A DNA stretch of 64,000 nucleotides from Oxalobacteraceae bacterium AB_14 (GTDB lineage: Bacteria; Pseudomonadota; Gammaproteobacteria; Burkholderiales; Burkholderiaceae_D), in contig KB906725.1 in assembly GCA_000381565.1 (NCBI GenBank), forward strand, positions 401,727 to 465,726. Reading direction: 5' to 3'. Shown piece after piece: positions 25,794 through 35,616 of the stretch (within the stretch, counting starts at the first letter, position 1; every line of letters begins with the position of its first letter). Below the pieces are notes generated by a model. The model saw nothing but the letters and a program-made list of their open reading frames with translations, made no database searches and had not been told where the DNA came from. The position numbers and the translations under genes were made by a program.

Positions 25794-26306
25794 ATGGGAC
25801 TGAAAAAAGACACAAACTGGACGCTGGTGCCGGGGACCGAGCGCGATATCGCGGCCGTGCGCGAGCGTTGCCGCAAGCTGGTGCGGCGGCGCGCGATGGT
25901 CTCGGCCGGCGTGGCGGCGGTGCCGATACCGGGGCTGGACGTGGTGTCCGACCTGCGCCTGTTCGCGCTGCTGATCGACGACGTCAACCATGAGTTCGGC
26001 CTGACGGCGCAGCAGATCGAGCGCATGCAGCCGGAGTTCCGGCTGATCGCCTACGAGGCCGCGATCGGCGTCGGCGGCATGCTGGTGGGGAAACTGGTGA
26101 CGCGGGAAGTGGTGTTGCGGCTGCTGCGGCGCAGCGGCCTGAAGTCGGTGGCGCGGCAAGCCGGCAAGCTGGTGCCGCTGGCCGGACAGCTGGTCTCGGC
26201 CGGCATCGGCTTCGTGGCCTTCAGCCAGATCGGCTACCAGCATGTGGACGCCTGCGCCAAGGTGGCGCAGGAACTGGCGACGGCCGGGATCGCCCGGCCG
26301 CTGTAA
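25794..26306 (+). CDS. Uncharacterised protein with two hydrophobic segments
   Basis: 170 residues from the ATG at 25794, chosen because AAGGAG sits five bases before it; in-frame ATGs at 25692 and 25743 lack such a site. The sequence has a basic region (RERCRKLVRRRAMVSAGVAAVPIPGLDVVSDL), a Gly-rich hydrophobic stretch (AAIGVGGMLVGKLV) and a second one (LVPLAGQLVSAGIGFVAF). The AVPIPGLD and GLKSV...GKLVPLAG pattern recalls small GTPase-associated membrane proteins of the DUF697 kind, but the resemblance is weak. It is convergent with minE, 13 bases apart. Function unknown. Confidence 0.65.
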   Translation: MGLKKDTNWTLVPGTERDIAAVRERCRKLVRRRAMVSAGVAAVPIPGLDVVSDLRLFALLIDDVNHEFGLTAQQIERMQPEFRLIAYEAAIGVGGMLVGKLVTREVVLRLLRRSGLKSVARQAGKLVPLAGQLVSAGIGFVAFSQIGYQHVDACAKVAQELATAGIARPL

Positions 26307-26319
26307 CGCGCTGGTATGC

Positions 26320-26571
26320 CTAAGCGTCCGGCAGCACCACGTTCACGTCCAGCACCTCCAGGTTGCCCTGGCGGTCCAGCGAGATCTTGATGTCGTCGGC
26401 GTTGACCTTGGTGTACTTCGAGATCACCTCGATCAGTTCCTTGTGCAGCGCCGGCAGGAAGTCCGGACCGCTGCGGCCATTGCGCTCGCGCGCGATGATG
26501 ATCTGCAACCGCTCCTTGGCCGCGGTCGCGGTTTTCGGTTTTTGCGGGAACAGGAAAGAAAGCAGGGCCAT
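26320..26571 (-). CDS. minE: Cell division topological specificity factor MinE
   Basis: 83 residues, standard length. The N-terminal amphipathic membrane-targeting segment ([11 protein letters not shown]) and the MinD-contact helix ([14 protein letters not shown]) are followed by the dimerisation domain. It stimulates MinD ATPase and drives pole-to-pole oscillation. It is two bases downstream of minD. Confidence 0.95.
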   Translation of the reverse strand: MALLSFLFPQKPKTATAAKERLQIIIARERNGRSGPDFLPALHKELIEVISKYTKVNADDIKISLDRQGNLEVLDVNVVLPDA

Positions 26572-26573
26572 GA

Positions 26574-27389
26574 TTACTTGCTCCCGAAAATACGCTGCAG
26601 CAGGCCGGGCTTTTCGTAGTTAGTGAAGCGCAACGGCAATTCCTGGCCGAGGAAGCGCGACACCACATCTTCGTAGGCTTCCGCGACATCGGTGCCCTTG
26701 AAGTGAATCGCCGGGTTGCCCTGGTTCGATGCGTGCAGCACCGATTCCGATTCCGGAATGATGCCGATCAGTGGAATGCGCAGGATTTCCTGCACATCTT
26801 CGTACGACAGCATTTCGTCCGCTTCCACCCGTTTCGGCGAGTAGCGGGTGATCAGCAGGTGCTCCTTGACGGGCTCGCCGCCGGTCTGGGCGCGGCGCGA
26901 CTTGGCCTGGATGATGCCGAGGATGCGGTCCGAATCGCGCACCGACGACACTTCCGGATTGGTGACGATGATGGCTTCGTCGGCGAAGGTCAGCGCCATC
27001 AGCGCGCCGTGCTCGATGCCGGCCGGCGAATCGCAGATGATGAACTCGAAGCCCATGTTGATCAGTTCGTGCAGCACGACTTCCACGCCGTCTTCCGACA
27101 GCGCATCCTTGTCGCGCGTCTGCGACGCCGGCAGGATGAACAGGTTGTCGCAGTGCTTGTCCTTGATCAGCGCCTGGGTCAGCGACGCCTCTTTATTGAT
27201 CACATTGATCAGGTCGTACACCACGCGGCGTTCGCAGCCCATGATCAGGTCGAGGTTGCGCAGGCCGACGTCGAAGTCGATCACCGCGGTTTTATGGCCG
27301 CGCATGGCCAGCCCGGTGGAGAAGCTGGCGCTGGAAGTCGTCTTACCGACACCGCCCTTACCGGACGTTACAACAATAATTCTCGCCAC
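26574..27389 (-). CDS. minD: Septum-site determining ATPase MinD
   Basis: 271 residues. The deviant Walker A motif [10 protein letters not shown] (9-18), switch regions and the C-terminal amphipathic membrane-targeting helix ([14 protein letters not shown]) are all present. It recruits MinC to the membrane and oscillates with MinE. It lies between minC (28 bases upstream) and minE in the canonical minCDE order. Confidence 0.96.
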   Translation of the reverse strand: MARIIVVTSGKGGVGKTTSSASFSTGLAMRGHKTAVIDFDVGLRNLDLIMGCERRVVYDLINVINKEASLTQALIKDKHCDNLFILPASQTRDKDALSEDGVEVVLHELINMGFEFIICDSPAGIEHGALMALTFADEAIIVTNPEVSSVRDSDRILGIIQAKSRRAQTGGEPVKEHLLITRYSPKRVEADEMLSYEDVQEILRIPLIGIIPESESVLHASNQGNPAIHFKGTDVAEAYEDVVSRFLGQELPLRFTNYEKPGLLQRIFGSK

Positions 27390-27417
27390 AAAAAAATCCT
27401 TTTCAGAGAGTTGCTAC

Positions 27418-28182
27418 TCAAGCGCGGTTTGCAGAATTGACAGATAGTATATCGATTCGGTCGCCGACCAAGCGAATTTGCGCAGGGGAACGTGCATATT
27501 CGGCCGGGAAACCGTCTTCAAAAGTGCGGTAAACGCCGGCAATGGAGACTAACTCCGGCGACATATTCATGGCGAAGATGCGCGCCTCGGCATTGCCGGA
27601 AGCGCCCGCCAGCGCGCGGCCGTTCAGCGTGGCGTACACGTGGATGCTGCCGTCGGCGATGATCTCGGCGCCGTTGTTGACCACGGCGGTGATGATCAGG
27701 TCGCAGCCGCGCGCGTAGATGCGCTGGCCGGCGCGCACCGGGGTGTCGATGATCATCACGCCGGCGTTGCCGGGCTGGGCTTCGGCCGGCGCCGCTGGTG
27801 CGGCGGCGGGGGCGGCCTTGACCGGCGCCGGCGCGGGCGTGTCTGCCTGCTCTTCGCGCGGCTTGGCCGCGGTCTCCACGCTCAGGCCGTGAGAGGCGAT
27901 CTCGGCGGCCATGGCCGGCGGCGCGTTGCGCACGGCGACCGGATTCAGGCGGTATTTCTTCAGCAGGGCGATGATGCCGGCCCAGTCGATCTCGCTGCCG
28001 GCCGGCAGCGCGGCGACGTCGATCACGGTCAGGTCGTCTTCGAAGAAGTCGGTGGTGCCGCCGGTCATTTCGGCCAGCGCGGCGTCGAGGGCCAGGCGGT
28101 CCGCCGTGGACAGGATGGCCGAGACTGCGACTACGGTGGAAATCTTGATTTCTATGGGCTTTTGAAACAGGCTCTTGGACAT
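27418..28182 (-). CDS. minC: Septum site-determining protein MinC
   Basis: 254 residues from the ATG at 28182 (MSKSLFQKPIEIKIST); an upstream in-frame ATG at 28233 is not conserved. It has an N-terminal FtsZ-inhibiting domain (to about 105), an Ala/Pro/Glu-rich linker (about 115-150), and the C-terminal beta-helix that binds MinD (RAGQRIYARGCDLIITAVVNNGAEIIADGSIHVY). It inhibits FtsZ polymerisation away from midcell. A REP doublet separates its promoter region from metE. Confidence 0.95.
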   Translation of the reverse strand: MSKSLFQKPIEIKISTVVAVSAILSTADRLALDAALAEMTGGTTDFFEDDLTVIDVAALPAGSEIDWAGIIALLKKYRLNPVAVRNAPPAMAAEIASHGLSVETAAKPREEQADTPAPAPVKAAPAAAPAAPAEAQPGNAGVMIIDTPVRAGQRIYARGCDLIITAVVNNGAEIIADGSIHVYATLNGRALAGASGNAEARIFAMNMSPELVSIAGVYRTFEDGFPAEYARSPAQIRLVGDRIDILSVNSANRA

Positions 28183-28305
28183 GGGCGACAGTAATAGAGG
28201 GTTAACCTCGCGCGCATGCGCAGGCACGAGCATTTTACTGTGGAAAACGACGGATGGGGAGGGCTGACACCGTACTGGGCCAGTAAAAATGCGGGATGGC
28301 GTGAG

Positions 28306-28386
28306 ACGTCATTCCCGCGAAGGCGGGAATCCATATTTCGCCGAACTAGGCAGCGGTCTATGGATTCCCGCTTTCGCGGGAACGAC
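28306..28386. repeat. REP doublet (REPIN-like), copy 3
   Basis: ATTCCCGCGAAGGCGGGAAT at the left and inverted ATTCCCGCTTTCGCGGGAA at the right, with ACGTC...GAC termini. The central arms (CGCGAAGGCG / CGCTTTCGCG) differ from the GCAGG version of the other copies. The element ends two bases from the metE stop codon. Confidence 0.85.
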
Positions 28387-28387
28387 A

Positions 28388-30745
28388 TCAGTAGATCGCG
28401 TGTTCGGCGCGCAGCTGGCGGGCGGCGGCCACCATGTTGCGCAGCGCGGTTTCCGTTTCCGCCCAGCCACGGGTTTTCAGTCCGCAATCCGGATTGACCC
28501 ACAGATGGTCCGGCGGGATCACCGCGCTGGCCTTCTGCAACAGCCGCACCATCTCGGCCTGGCCCGGCACGCGCGGCGAGTGGATGTCGTACACGCCGGG
28601 GCCGATCTCGTTCGGATAGCGGAACTGGCCAAAGCCGTTCAGCAGCTCCATGTCCGAGCGGCTGGTCTCGATGGTGATGACGTCGGCGTCCATGGCGGCG
28701 ATCTGCGGCAGGATGTCGTTGAACTCGGCGTAGCACATATGGGTGTGGATCTGCGTGCCGTCGGCCGCCGCGCTGGCCGACACGCGGAAGGCGCGCGTGG
28801 CCCAGTCAAGGTACGCGTCCCAGCGGCTGCGGCGCAGCGGCAAGCCTTCGCGCACGGCCGGCTCGTCGATCTGGATGATGCCGATGCCGGCCTGCTCCAG
28901 GTCGGCCACCTCGTCGCGGATCGCCAGCGCGATCTGCAGCGCGGTGAGCGCGCGCGGCTGGTCGTCGCGCACGAACGACCATTGCAAAATCGTGATCGGG
29001 CCGGTCAGCATGCCCTTCATCGGCTTGGCGGTCAGGCTTTGCGCATGCACGGTCCAGTCCACCGTCATCGCTTTCGGGCGGCTGACGTCGCCGTAGATGA
29101 CGGGCGGCTTGACGCAGCGCGAGCCGTACGATTGCACCCAGCCCAGCTGCGTGAAGACCAAGCCTTGCAGCTGTTCGCCGAAGTATTCGACCATGTCGTT
29201 GCGCTCGGCTTCGCCATGGACCAGCACGTCCAGGCCCAGGTCTTCCTGGCGGCGCACGGCGTAGGCGATTTCTTCGCGCATCTTGGCGTGGTAGTTGGCG
29301 GCGCTCAGTTCGCCGCGCTTGAAGCCGGCGCGGGCGGCGCGGATGTTGGCCGTCTGCGGGAACGAGCCGATGGTGGTGGTCGGGAAGGCTGGCAGCTTGA
29401 AGCGTGCGCGCTGCTCGGCCTGGCGCTGGGCGAAGGTCGAACGGCGCTGGTCGGCATCTTCCGGCAGCGTGGCGATGCGCTCGCGCACCGCGTCCTGGTG
29501 CACGCGCGGGCTGGCGCGGCGGCTGGCGATGGCGGCGCGCGACACGTCGAGCGCGTCGGTGGTGGCGGCGTCGTATTCACCCTGCAGCGCTTGTTTCAAT
29601 ACATACAGCTCGTCCAGCTTTTCGGTGGCGAAAGCCAGCCATGAGCGGATTTCAGGATCGAGCGCGCTTTCCGCCGCCAAGGTGAACGGCACGTGCAGCA
29701 GCGAGCACGAGGACGACAGCCACAGCTTGCCGCCGCGTTTCTCCACGATCGGCGCCAGGGTGGCCAGCGCCGCGTCGAGGTCGGTACGCCAGATGTTGCG
29801 GCCGTCGACGATGCCGACCGACAGCACTTTGTGCACCGGCAGCCAGTCGGCAATGCTGGTCAGTTCCTGCGGCGCGCGCACGCCGTCCACGTGCAGGCCG
29901 GCCACCGGCAGGCGGCAGGCCAGGCTGAGGTTTTCCTCCAGCGGCGAGAAGTAGGTGGCCAGCAGCAGCGGCACACCGACCTGGTTCAGCTGCCAGTAGC
30001 TGTTTTCGAACGCGCAGCGCCACGGCGCCGGCAGGTCGAGTCCGAGGATGGGCTCGTCGATCTGCACCCATTGCACGCCTTGCGCCTTCAGGCGGTCCAG
30101 CACCTGGCCGTAGACCGGCAGCAGCCGGTCCAGCAGCCTGAGGCGATCGAAGCCGGCGTCCTTGGCCTTGCCCAGCCACAGGAAACTCAACGGTCCCAAC
30201 AGCACGGCCTTGACCGCATGGCCCAGCGCCAGCGCTTCGTCGACCTGGTCGAACAGGCGATCGCAGGCCAGCGAGAAGACGGTTTCCGGCGTGAACTCCG
30301 GCACCAGGTAGTGGTAGTTGGTATCAAACCACTTGGTCATTTCCAGCGCGGCCGAGGCATGCGCCTGGCCGTCGTCATGCGCGTGGTCGTGGCCGCAGGC
30401 GGCCGGTTCGAGCTTGGCGCCGTTGCCGCGCGCCATGGCGAAATAGCGGCTCAATTGCGACTGATCGGCGCTGAAGCCGTAGCGGGCCGGTTCGCAGCCC
30501 AGCAGCTGGATGTGGTTGGCGACCTGGTCGTAGAAGGCGAAATCGCCGACCGTGACGAAGTCCAGCCCGGCCCGCTGCTGCAGGGCCCAGTGGCGGGCGC
30601 GCAGGTCGCGGCCGACGGTTTCCAGCTCGGCGTCCGGCAGTTCGCCGCGCCAGTTGGCTTCCAGCGCGAACTTCAGTTCGCGCGCCGCGCCGATCCGTGG
30701 AAAGCCCGGAACGTGGCTTTGTATGGCTTTATTCGATGTTGTCAT
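28388..30745 (-). CDS. metE: Cobalamin-independent methionine synthase
   Basis: 785 residues from the ATG at 30745. Two tandem barrel domains follow a conserved N-terminus ([19 protein letters not shown]). The zinc/homocysteine site is visible in [12 protein letters not shown] and in the C-terminal PDCGLKTR, and the methyltetrahydrofolate-binding region is in [12 protein letters not shown]. It transfers a methyl group from 5-methyltetrahydrofolate-triglutamate to homocysteine. An insert with a His-rich [13 protein letters not shown] stretch near residue 120 is a family variable region. It is divergent from metR, which activates metE in related bacteria. Confidence 0.95.
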   Translation of the reverse strand: MTTSNKAIQSHVPGFPRIGAARELKFALEANWRGELPDAELETVGRDLRARHWALQQRAGLDFVTVGDFAFYDQVANHIQLLGCEPARYGFSADQSQLSRYFAMARGNGAKLEPAACGHDHAHDDGQAHASAALEMTKWFDTNYHYLVPEFTPETVFSLACDRLFDQVDEALALGHAVKAVLLGPLSFLWLGKAKDAGFDRLRLLDRLLPVYGQVLDRLKAQGVQWVQIDEPILGLDLPAPWRCAFENSYWQLNQVGVPLLLATYFSPLEENLSLACRLPVAGLHVDGVRAPQELTSIADWLPVHKVLSVGIVDGRNIWRTDLDAALATLAPIVEKRGGKLWLSSSCSLLHVPFTLAAESALDPEIRSWLAFATEKLDELYVLKQALQGEYDAATTDALDVSRAAIASRRASPRVHQDAVRERIATLPEDADQRRSTFAQRQAEQRARFKLPAFPTTTIGSFPQTANIRAARAGFKRGELSAANYHAKMREEIAYAVRRQEDLGLDVLVHGEAERNDMVEYFGEQLQGLVFTQLGWVQSYGSRCVKPPVIYGDVSRPKAMTVDWTVHAQSLTAKPMKGMLTGPITILQWSFVRDDQPRALTALQIALAIRDEVADLEQAGIGIIQIDEPAVREGLPLRRSRWDAYLDWATRAFRVSASAAADGTQIHTHMCYAEFNDILPQIAAMDADVITIETSRSDMELLNGFGQFRYPNEIGPGVYDIHSPRVPGQAEMVRLLQKASAVIPPDHLWVNPDCGLKTRGWAETETALRNMVAAARQLRAEHAIY

Positions 30746-30832
30746 TTTGATGTCATCCGCATTTAATATTGGTGATATAAAGTGTGCGGCAATCCGGTCT
30801 ATAATCAAAACGAAAGATTTTGCGGCTTCACA

Positions 30833-30845
30833 TGAAAAATTTTAA
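30833..30845. promoter_or_regulatory. Possible MetR-binding site
   Basis: TGAAAAATTTTAA matches the MetR consensus TGAA-N5-TTCA except for one base in the right half. It lies seven bases before the metR start, in the shared metE/metR promoter region, where autoregulation and metE activation would occur. Confidence 0.4.
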
Positions 30846-30851
30846 TAGACC

Positions 30852-31760
30852 ATGCTAGAGATACGTCATCTGCGCACCCTGAGTGCCCTCCGCTCCGCCG
30901 GCAGCCTGGTGCGTGCTGCGCAACTGCTGAATCTGACGCAGTCTGCCCTGTCGCATCAAATCAAGTTGCTGGAAGATCGCTACGGCGGACCGCTTTTTGA
31001 GCGAAAATCCGTGCCGATCGGGTTTACCGCCACCGGCGCCCGGCTGCTCAAGCTGGCCGATCTGCTGCTGCCGGAAATCGAGTCGGCCGAGCGCGAAGTG
31101 GCGCGCCTGACCCAGGGCGACACCGGCCAGTTGCGCGTGGTGTTGGAGTGCCATACCTGTTTCGACTGGCTGATGCCGGTGATGGATGAATTCCGCAAAC
31201 GCTGGCCGGAAGTGGAAATCGACCTGGTGTCGGGCTTTCACAGCGAGCCGGCCGAGCTGCTGCGCAGCGGCGCCGCCGACCTGGTGATCGGTTCGCCCTA
31301 CGGCCCGGAGTTCGCCACCTTCCCGCTGTTCCGCTTTGAAATCCTGGTGGTGATGGCGCAGAAACACCGGCTGGCGGCCCAGCGCCGCCTGCAAGCGGCG
31401 GATTTTGAAGGCGAAACGCTGATCACCTACCCGGTGCCGGAAAGCCGCATCGACCTGATCCGCGAAGTACTGCAACCGGCCCATATCCATTTCGAACGCC
31501 GCACCGCCGAGCTGACGGTGGCGGTGCTGCAACTGGTGGCCAGCCGCCGCGGCATCGCCGCGCTGCCGAACTGGGCGATCAAGAACTACGTCGACTACGA
31601 CTACGTGATCGCCAAGCCGATCGGCGAGCAGGGCTTGTGGAGCGATTTGTTCGTGTCGGTGCCGGAGGCGCAGAAGCACAAGGCCTACGTGCTTGATTTC
31701 GTCAACGTGATACGCGAACAGTGCGCCGGCACCCTGGACGGTATCAAATTATTATCGTGA
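30852..31760 (+). CDS. metR: LysR-family regulator of methionine biosynthesis, MetR
   Basis: 302 residues. It has an N-terminal LysR helix-turn-helix (MLEIRHLRTLSALRSAGSL...LTQSALSHQIKLLE), then the ligand-binding domain (RVVLECHTCFDWLMPVMDEFRKRWPEVEIDLV), a segment typical of MetR, which senses homocysteine. It is divergent from metE with 106 bases between the starts. It probably activates metE and represses itself. Confidence 0.92.
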   Translation: MLEIRHLRTLSALRSAGSLVRAAQLLNLTQSALSHQIKLLEDRYGGPLFERKSVPIGFTATGARLLKLADLLLPEIESAEREVARLTQGDTGQLRVVLECHTCFDWLMPVMDEFRKRWPEVEIDLVSGFHSEPAELLRSGAADLVIGSPYGPEFATFPLFRFEILVVMAQKHRLAAQRRLQAADFEGETLITYPVPESRIDLIREVLQPAHIHFERRTAELTVAVLQLVASRRGIAALPNWAIKNYVDYDYVIAKPIGEQGLWSDLFVSVPEAQKHKAYVLDFVNVIREQCAGTLDGIKLLS

Positions 31761-31864
31761 CAGACTGACATTGTTTCTTCAAAATGAATGCGGCGCCTTT
31801 GACGCATGTCAAAGTTGCCACCATGTGCGACGCTTACGATGGGTGCCCAACGATTGCTGGTCGT

Positions 31865-31880
31865 TGGCACGGATGCTGCT
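31865..31880 (+). promoter_or_regulatory. Sigma-54-like promoter upstream of phaA
   Basis: TGGCACGGATGCTGCT fits TGGCACG-N4-TTGCW except for C in place of the first T of the -12 box; GG and GC are ten bases apart. The -12 box shows the same one-base deviation as the promoter at 58157. Predicted transcription start is about 31891, leaving a 130-base leader to the phaA ATG. No dedicated activator gene is adjacent. Confidence 0.5.
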
Positions 31881-32023
31881 AGAGAAATCCTGTCACACCC
31901 TGGGAAAGTTCTCGCGGCGACGCACCATCGAAACACCGCACGACCCTGTCGCTCGAAGCGTATTATCGAAGTTCGCGTTGTTGCTAAACTAAGCCGGCCC
32001 CGGCCGGCGCATTGGAGAATCAA

Positions 32024-33202
32024 ATGGATGATGTAGTTATCGTGGCCGCAGGCCGTACTGGTGTCGGCAAATTCGGCGGCAGCCTGGCCAAGACGCCAGC
32101 TTCCGAATTGGGCGCACACGTGATCAAGGGCCTGCTGGCCCAGACCGGTATCGATCCGAACCTGATCAGCGAAGCCATCCTGGGCCAGGTGCTGACCGCC
32201 GGCGTCGGCCAGAATCCGGCCCGCCAGGCCGTCATCAAGGCGGGCTTGCCGAATACCATACCCGGCTTCACCATCAACCACGTGTGCGGCAGCGGCCTGA
32301 AAGCCACCCACCTGGCGGCGCAGGCGATCAAGGCCGGCGACGCCGAGATCGTCATCGCCGGCGGCCAGGAAAACATGAGCGCCTCGCCGCACGTGATGAA
32401 CGGTTCGCGCGACGGCTTCCGCATGGGCGACTTCAAGATGGTCGACTCGATGATCGTCGACGGCCTGTGGGACGCCTACAACCAGTACCACATGGGCACC
32501 ACCGCCGAGAACGTCGCGAAGAAATACGAGATTTCCCGCACCGAGCAGGACGAGTTCGCGCTGAACTCGCAGCTGAAGGCGGAAGCCGCGCAAAAGGCCG
32601 GCAAGTTCAAGGATGAGATCCTGCCGCTGGAAATCGTCCAGAAAAAAGGCAGCATCGTGTTCGACAGCGATGAATACGTCAAACCGGGCTCGACCATCGA
32701 AGCGCTGTCCGCCCTGCGCCCGGCCTTCGCCAAGGATGGCTCGGTCACCGCCGGCAACGCCTCCGGCCTGAACGACGGCGCCGCCGCCGTCATCATGATG
32801 TCCGCCACCAAGGCCAAGGAACTGGGCCTGCCGGTGCTGGCCAAGGTCAAGGCTTACGCCTCGTCCGGCCTGGACCCTGCCTTCATGGGCATGGGCCCGG
32901 TCTCGGCCACCAGACTGTGCCTGAAAAAGGCCGGCTGGACCCCGGACGACCTGGACCTGATGGAAATCAACGAAGCCTTCGCCGCCCAGGCCGTGGCCGT
33001 GAACAAGGAAATGGGCTGGGACACCAGCAAGATCAACGTCAACGGCGGCGCCATCGCCATCGGTCACCCGATCGGTGCATCCGGCGCCCGCATCCTGGTC
33101 ACGCTGATTCACGAAATGGTGCGTCGCGACGCCAAGAAGGGCCTGGCCTCGCTGTGCATCGGCGGCGGCATGGGCGTGGCGCTGGCGATCGAACGCGCTT
33201 AA
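32024..33202 (+). CDS. phaA: Acetyl-CoA C-acetyltransferase (beta-ketothiolase)
   Basis: 392 residues from the ATG at 32024, preceded by GGAG at six bases. The thiolase triad is complete: C88 in [11 protein letters not shown]348 in GHPIGASG and C378 in CIGGG. It condenses two acetyl-CoA to acetoacetyl-CoA in the cytoplasm. The reductase gene phaB follows 89 bases downstream, so together they supply (R)-3-hydroxybutyryl-CoA for polyhydroxybutyrate. The polymerase phaC is not in the window. Confidence 0.93.
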   Translation: MDDVVIVAAGRTGVGKFGGSLAKTPASELGAHVIKGLLAQTGIDPNLISEAILGQVLTAGVGQNPARQAVIKAGLPNTIPGFTINHVCGSGLKATHLAAQAIKAGDAEIVIAGGQENMSASPHVMNGSRDGFRMGDFKMVDSMIVDGLWDAYNQYHMGTTAENVAKKYEISRTEQDEFALNSQLKAEAAQKAGKFKDEILPLEIVQKKGSIVFDSDEYVKPGSTIEALSALRPAFAKDGSVTAGNASGLNDGAAAVIMMSATKAKELGLPVLAKVKAYASSGLDPAFMGMGPVSATRLCLKKAGWTPDDLDLMEINEAFAAQAVAVNKEMGWDTSKINVNGGAIAIGHPIGASGARILVTLIHEMVRRDAKKGLASLCIGGGMGVALAIERA

Positions 33203-33291
33203 TCAGCAGTATCCGCAGCAGCAGTGCCGCACCGGGCTGGTCACGGTGCGGTGTCAGATGATTTTTGGTGTCAATTGAAGAGGGGACGAAA

Positions 33292-34032
33292 ATGGCAAGA
33301 GTTGCATTAGTAACCGGTGGCATGGGTGGTCTGGGTGAGGCAGTATGTTTTAAACTGTCGGCACTAGGCTATTGCGTCGTTACCACGTATTCCCCTGGCA
33401 ATCCGAAGGTCGAGCAATGGCTCGCAACTACCCGCGATCAGGGCTTTAATTTCCGCGCTTACCCGTGCGATGTGGCCGATTACGATTCGGCCCAGGCGTG
33501 CGTCGCCGCGATCGAAAAAGATATCGGTCCGATCGACGTGCTGGTGAACAACGCCGGCATCACCCGCGACATGACTTTCAAGAAGATGGACAAGCCGAAT
33601 TGGGACGCCGTCATGGCCACCAATCTGGACTCCGTGTTCAACATGACCAAGCCGGTGTGCGATGGCATGGTGGAACGCGGCTGGGGTCGCATCATCAATA
33701 TCTCGTCGGTCAACGGCCAGAAGGGCGCGTTCGGCCAGACCAACTATTCGGCCGCCAAGGCCGGCATGCACGGCTTCACCAAGGCGCTGGCGCTGGAAGT
33801 GGCGCGCAAGGGCGTGACCGTCAACACCATTTCGCCGGGCTACATCGGCACCAAGATGGTGATGGAGATCCCGCAGGAAGTGCTCGACACCAAGATCATT
33901 CCGCAAATTCCGATGGCCCGCCTGGGCAAGCCGGAAGAAGTGGCGGGCCTGGTGGCCTACCTGTCGTCGGACGAAGCGGCTTTCGTCACCGGCGCCAATA
34001 TCGCCATCAACGGCGGCCAGCACATGTCCTAA
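33292..34032 (+). CDS. phaB: Acetoacetyl-CoA reductase (NADPH)
   Basis: 246 residues from the ATG at 33292 with a GAGGGG ribosome binding site; this is the exact length of characterised PhaB enzymes. Short-chain dehydrogenase marks: GGMGGLG (9-15) nucleotide loop, NNAG (86-89), and the catalytic S139, Y152 and K156. It reduces acetoacetyl-CoA to (R)-3-hydroxybutyryl-CoA. It is followed by a strong terminator, so phaA-phaB ends here. Confidence 0.94.
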   Translation: MARVALVTGGMGGLGEAVCFKLSALGYCVVTTYSPGNPKVEQWLATTRDQGFNFRAYPCDVADYDSAQACVAAIEKDIGPIDVLVNNAGITRDMTFKKMDKPNWDAVMATNLDSVFNMTKPVCDGMVERGWGRIINISSVNGQKGAFGQTNYSAAKAGMHGFTKALALEVARKGVTVNTISPGYIGTKMVMEIPQEVLDTKIIPQIPMARLGKPEEVAGLVAYLSSDEAAFVTGANIAINGGQHMS

Positions 34033-34055
34033 GCGGCATGATGTTGTAGCCTCGG

Positions 34056-34087
34056 GCCAGGATCGTTCGCGATCCTGGCTTTTTTTT
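34056..34087 (+). terminator. Rho-independent terminator of phaAB
   Basis: GCCAGGATCG-TT-CGCGATCCTGGC stem-loop followed by an unbroken run of T, 24 bases after the phaB stop. Confidence 0.9.
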
Positions 34088-34121
34088 CGTACAATCTGCT
34101 ATCGATGCCTAAAGGATAGCC

Positions 34122-35078
34122 ATGTTCGACCCGACTTCGCCCCTGTTTCCGCCCGTCCTGCCGTCGCGCCACGGCATGCTGGCGGTCGACGACCTGCACA
34201 CCATTTACTGGGAGGAGGTCGGCAATCCACAGGGCATACCGGTGGTCTTCCTGCATGGCGGGCCGGGCGCCGGCCTGTCGCCGCAGCACCGCCGCTTCTT
34301 CGATCCGGAACAGTACCGCGTGATCCTGTTCGACCAGCGCGGCGCCGGCAAGTCGCTGCCGCTGGGCGAGTGCCGCAACAACACCACCCAGCTGCTGGTC
34401 GAGGACATCGAGCGCCTGCGCGTCATGTGCGGCATCGAGCAATGGCTGGTGTTCGGCGGTTCCTGGGGCTCGACGCTGGCGCTGGCTTACGGCCAGGCGC
34501 ATCCCGAGCGCTGCCTGGGCTTCATCCTGCGCGGCATCTTCCTGTGCACGCAGGCCGAAGTGGACTGGTTCCTGCACGGCGCGCAGTGGTTCCATCCCGA
34601 GGTGCACGCCGAATTCGTCGCGCCGATTCCGCCGGCGGAACGCGGCAACCTGCTGCAGGCCTACGTCGACCGCATCATGAGCGACGATCCCTCCATCCAC
34701 TGGCCGGCGGTGCGCGCCTGGAGCCGCTTCGAAGGGCGCCGCGTGTTCCTGATGCCGCAGGCCGAAGATCCGCCGTCCGACACGCTGGACCTGGGCGTGG
34801 GCCGGCTGGAATCGCACTACATGGCCCACCTTGGCTTCTTCAGCGAGGACCAGCTGCTGCGCGATATGGAGCGCATCGGCCACCTGCCTGCGGTGATCGT
34901 GCAGGGCCGCTACGACGTGATCTGCCCGCCGGTATCGGCCTGGCGCCTGCACCAGGCCTGGCCCGGATCGGTGCTCAATATGGTGCCGGACGCCGGTCAC
35001 GGCGCGATGGAAAAAGGCATTTCGCGTGCCCTGGTGGGCGCCACCGAGCAGTTCAAGCGGAGCCGCGGATTTGTTTGA
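34122..35078 (+). CDS. pip: Proline iminopeptidase (alpha/beta hydrolase)
   Basis: 318 residues. Family S33 marks are the oxyanion motif HGGPGAG (45-51), DQRGAGKS (71-78), nucleophile S114 in GGSWGSTLAL, and late D/H residues in GRYDVICPP and DAGHGAM. It releases N-terminal proline from peptides in the cytoplasm. A start at 34122 fits the family (FDPTSPLFPP...LPSRHGMLAVDDLHTIYWE). The gene stands alone between the phaAB terminator and a DUF2721 gene. Confidence 0.93.
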   Translation: MFDPTSPLFPPVLPSRHGMLAVDDLHTIYWEEVGNPQGIPVVFLHGGPGAGLSPQHRRFFDPEQYRVILFDQRGAGKSLPLGECRNNTTQLLVEDIERLRVMCGIEQWLVFGGSWGSTLALAYGQAHPERCLGFILRGIFLCTQAEVDWFLHGAQWFHPEVHAEFVAPIPPAERGNLLQAYVDRIMSDDPSIHWPAVRAWSRFEGRRVFLMPQAEDPPSDTLDLGVGRLESHYMAHLGFFSEDQLLRDMERIGHLPAVIVQGRYDVICPPVSAWRLHQAWPGSVLNMVPDAGHGAMEKGISRALVGATEQFKRSRGFV

Positions 35079-35148
35079 TCCGGCCCGGAATCGGCGGACA
35101 CCCGCACCGGGCTGATACACTACCGATAATTCCAGCTACAACGCATCC

Positions 35149-35592
35149 ATGAATATACAAATCGGCGATATCGGCCACATCATCCAGCTGGCGATCGCGC
35201 CGGTGTTCCTGCTGACCGGCGTATGCACCAAGCTGATGGTGCTGACCAACCGCCTGGCGCGCATCATCGACCGTTCGCGGGTGCTGGAGGACAGGCTCGA
35301 TATCGGCTACAGCGACGTTTATCTGAACGAACTCGATGTGCTGTACCGGCGCTCGCACCTGATCAACGCCGCGATCACCCTGTCGACCGCCTGCGGCCTG
35401 CTGATTTGCCTGTTGATCGCGATGCTGTTCCTGGGCGATATCACCAACCTCTCGCTGGATAAATACATCGCCGGCATGTTCGTGGTGGCGATGCTGGCCC
35501 TGATCGGCAGCTTCGTCTTCCTGCTGCGCGAGATTTTCATCGCCTCGGCGGCGATGCGCTCGCACCGCCACGTGCGCCGCACGATCAAATAA
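35149..35592 (+). CDS. DUF2721 family membrane protein
   Basis: 147 residues with an N-terminal hydrophobic helix (about 7-30), a cytoplasmic charged loop containing TNRLARIIDRSRVLED (typical of DUF2721), and two further helices (about 75-100 and 108-128). No enzymatic motif is seen. The family is widespread and uncharacterised. It precedes the gene at 35617 by 24 bases and may be co-transcribed with it. Confidence 0.85.
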   Translation: MNIQIGDIGHIIQLAIAPVFLLTGVCTKLMVLTNRLARIIDRSRVLEDRLDIGYSDVYLNELDVLYRRSHLINAAITLSTACGLLICLLIAMLFLGDITNLSLDKYIAGMFVVAMLALIGSFVFLLREIFIASAAMRSHRHVRRTIK

Positions 35593-35616
35593 CTTTGCAA
35601 AGAATAGAGTACCGAC

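Noticed and set aside
28388-30851. A riboswitch (cobalamin or SAM) before metE
   Set aside because: Only about 100 bases separate the divergent metE and metR starts, with no aptamer-like conserved blocks; a LysR-type activator is adjacent instead.
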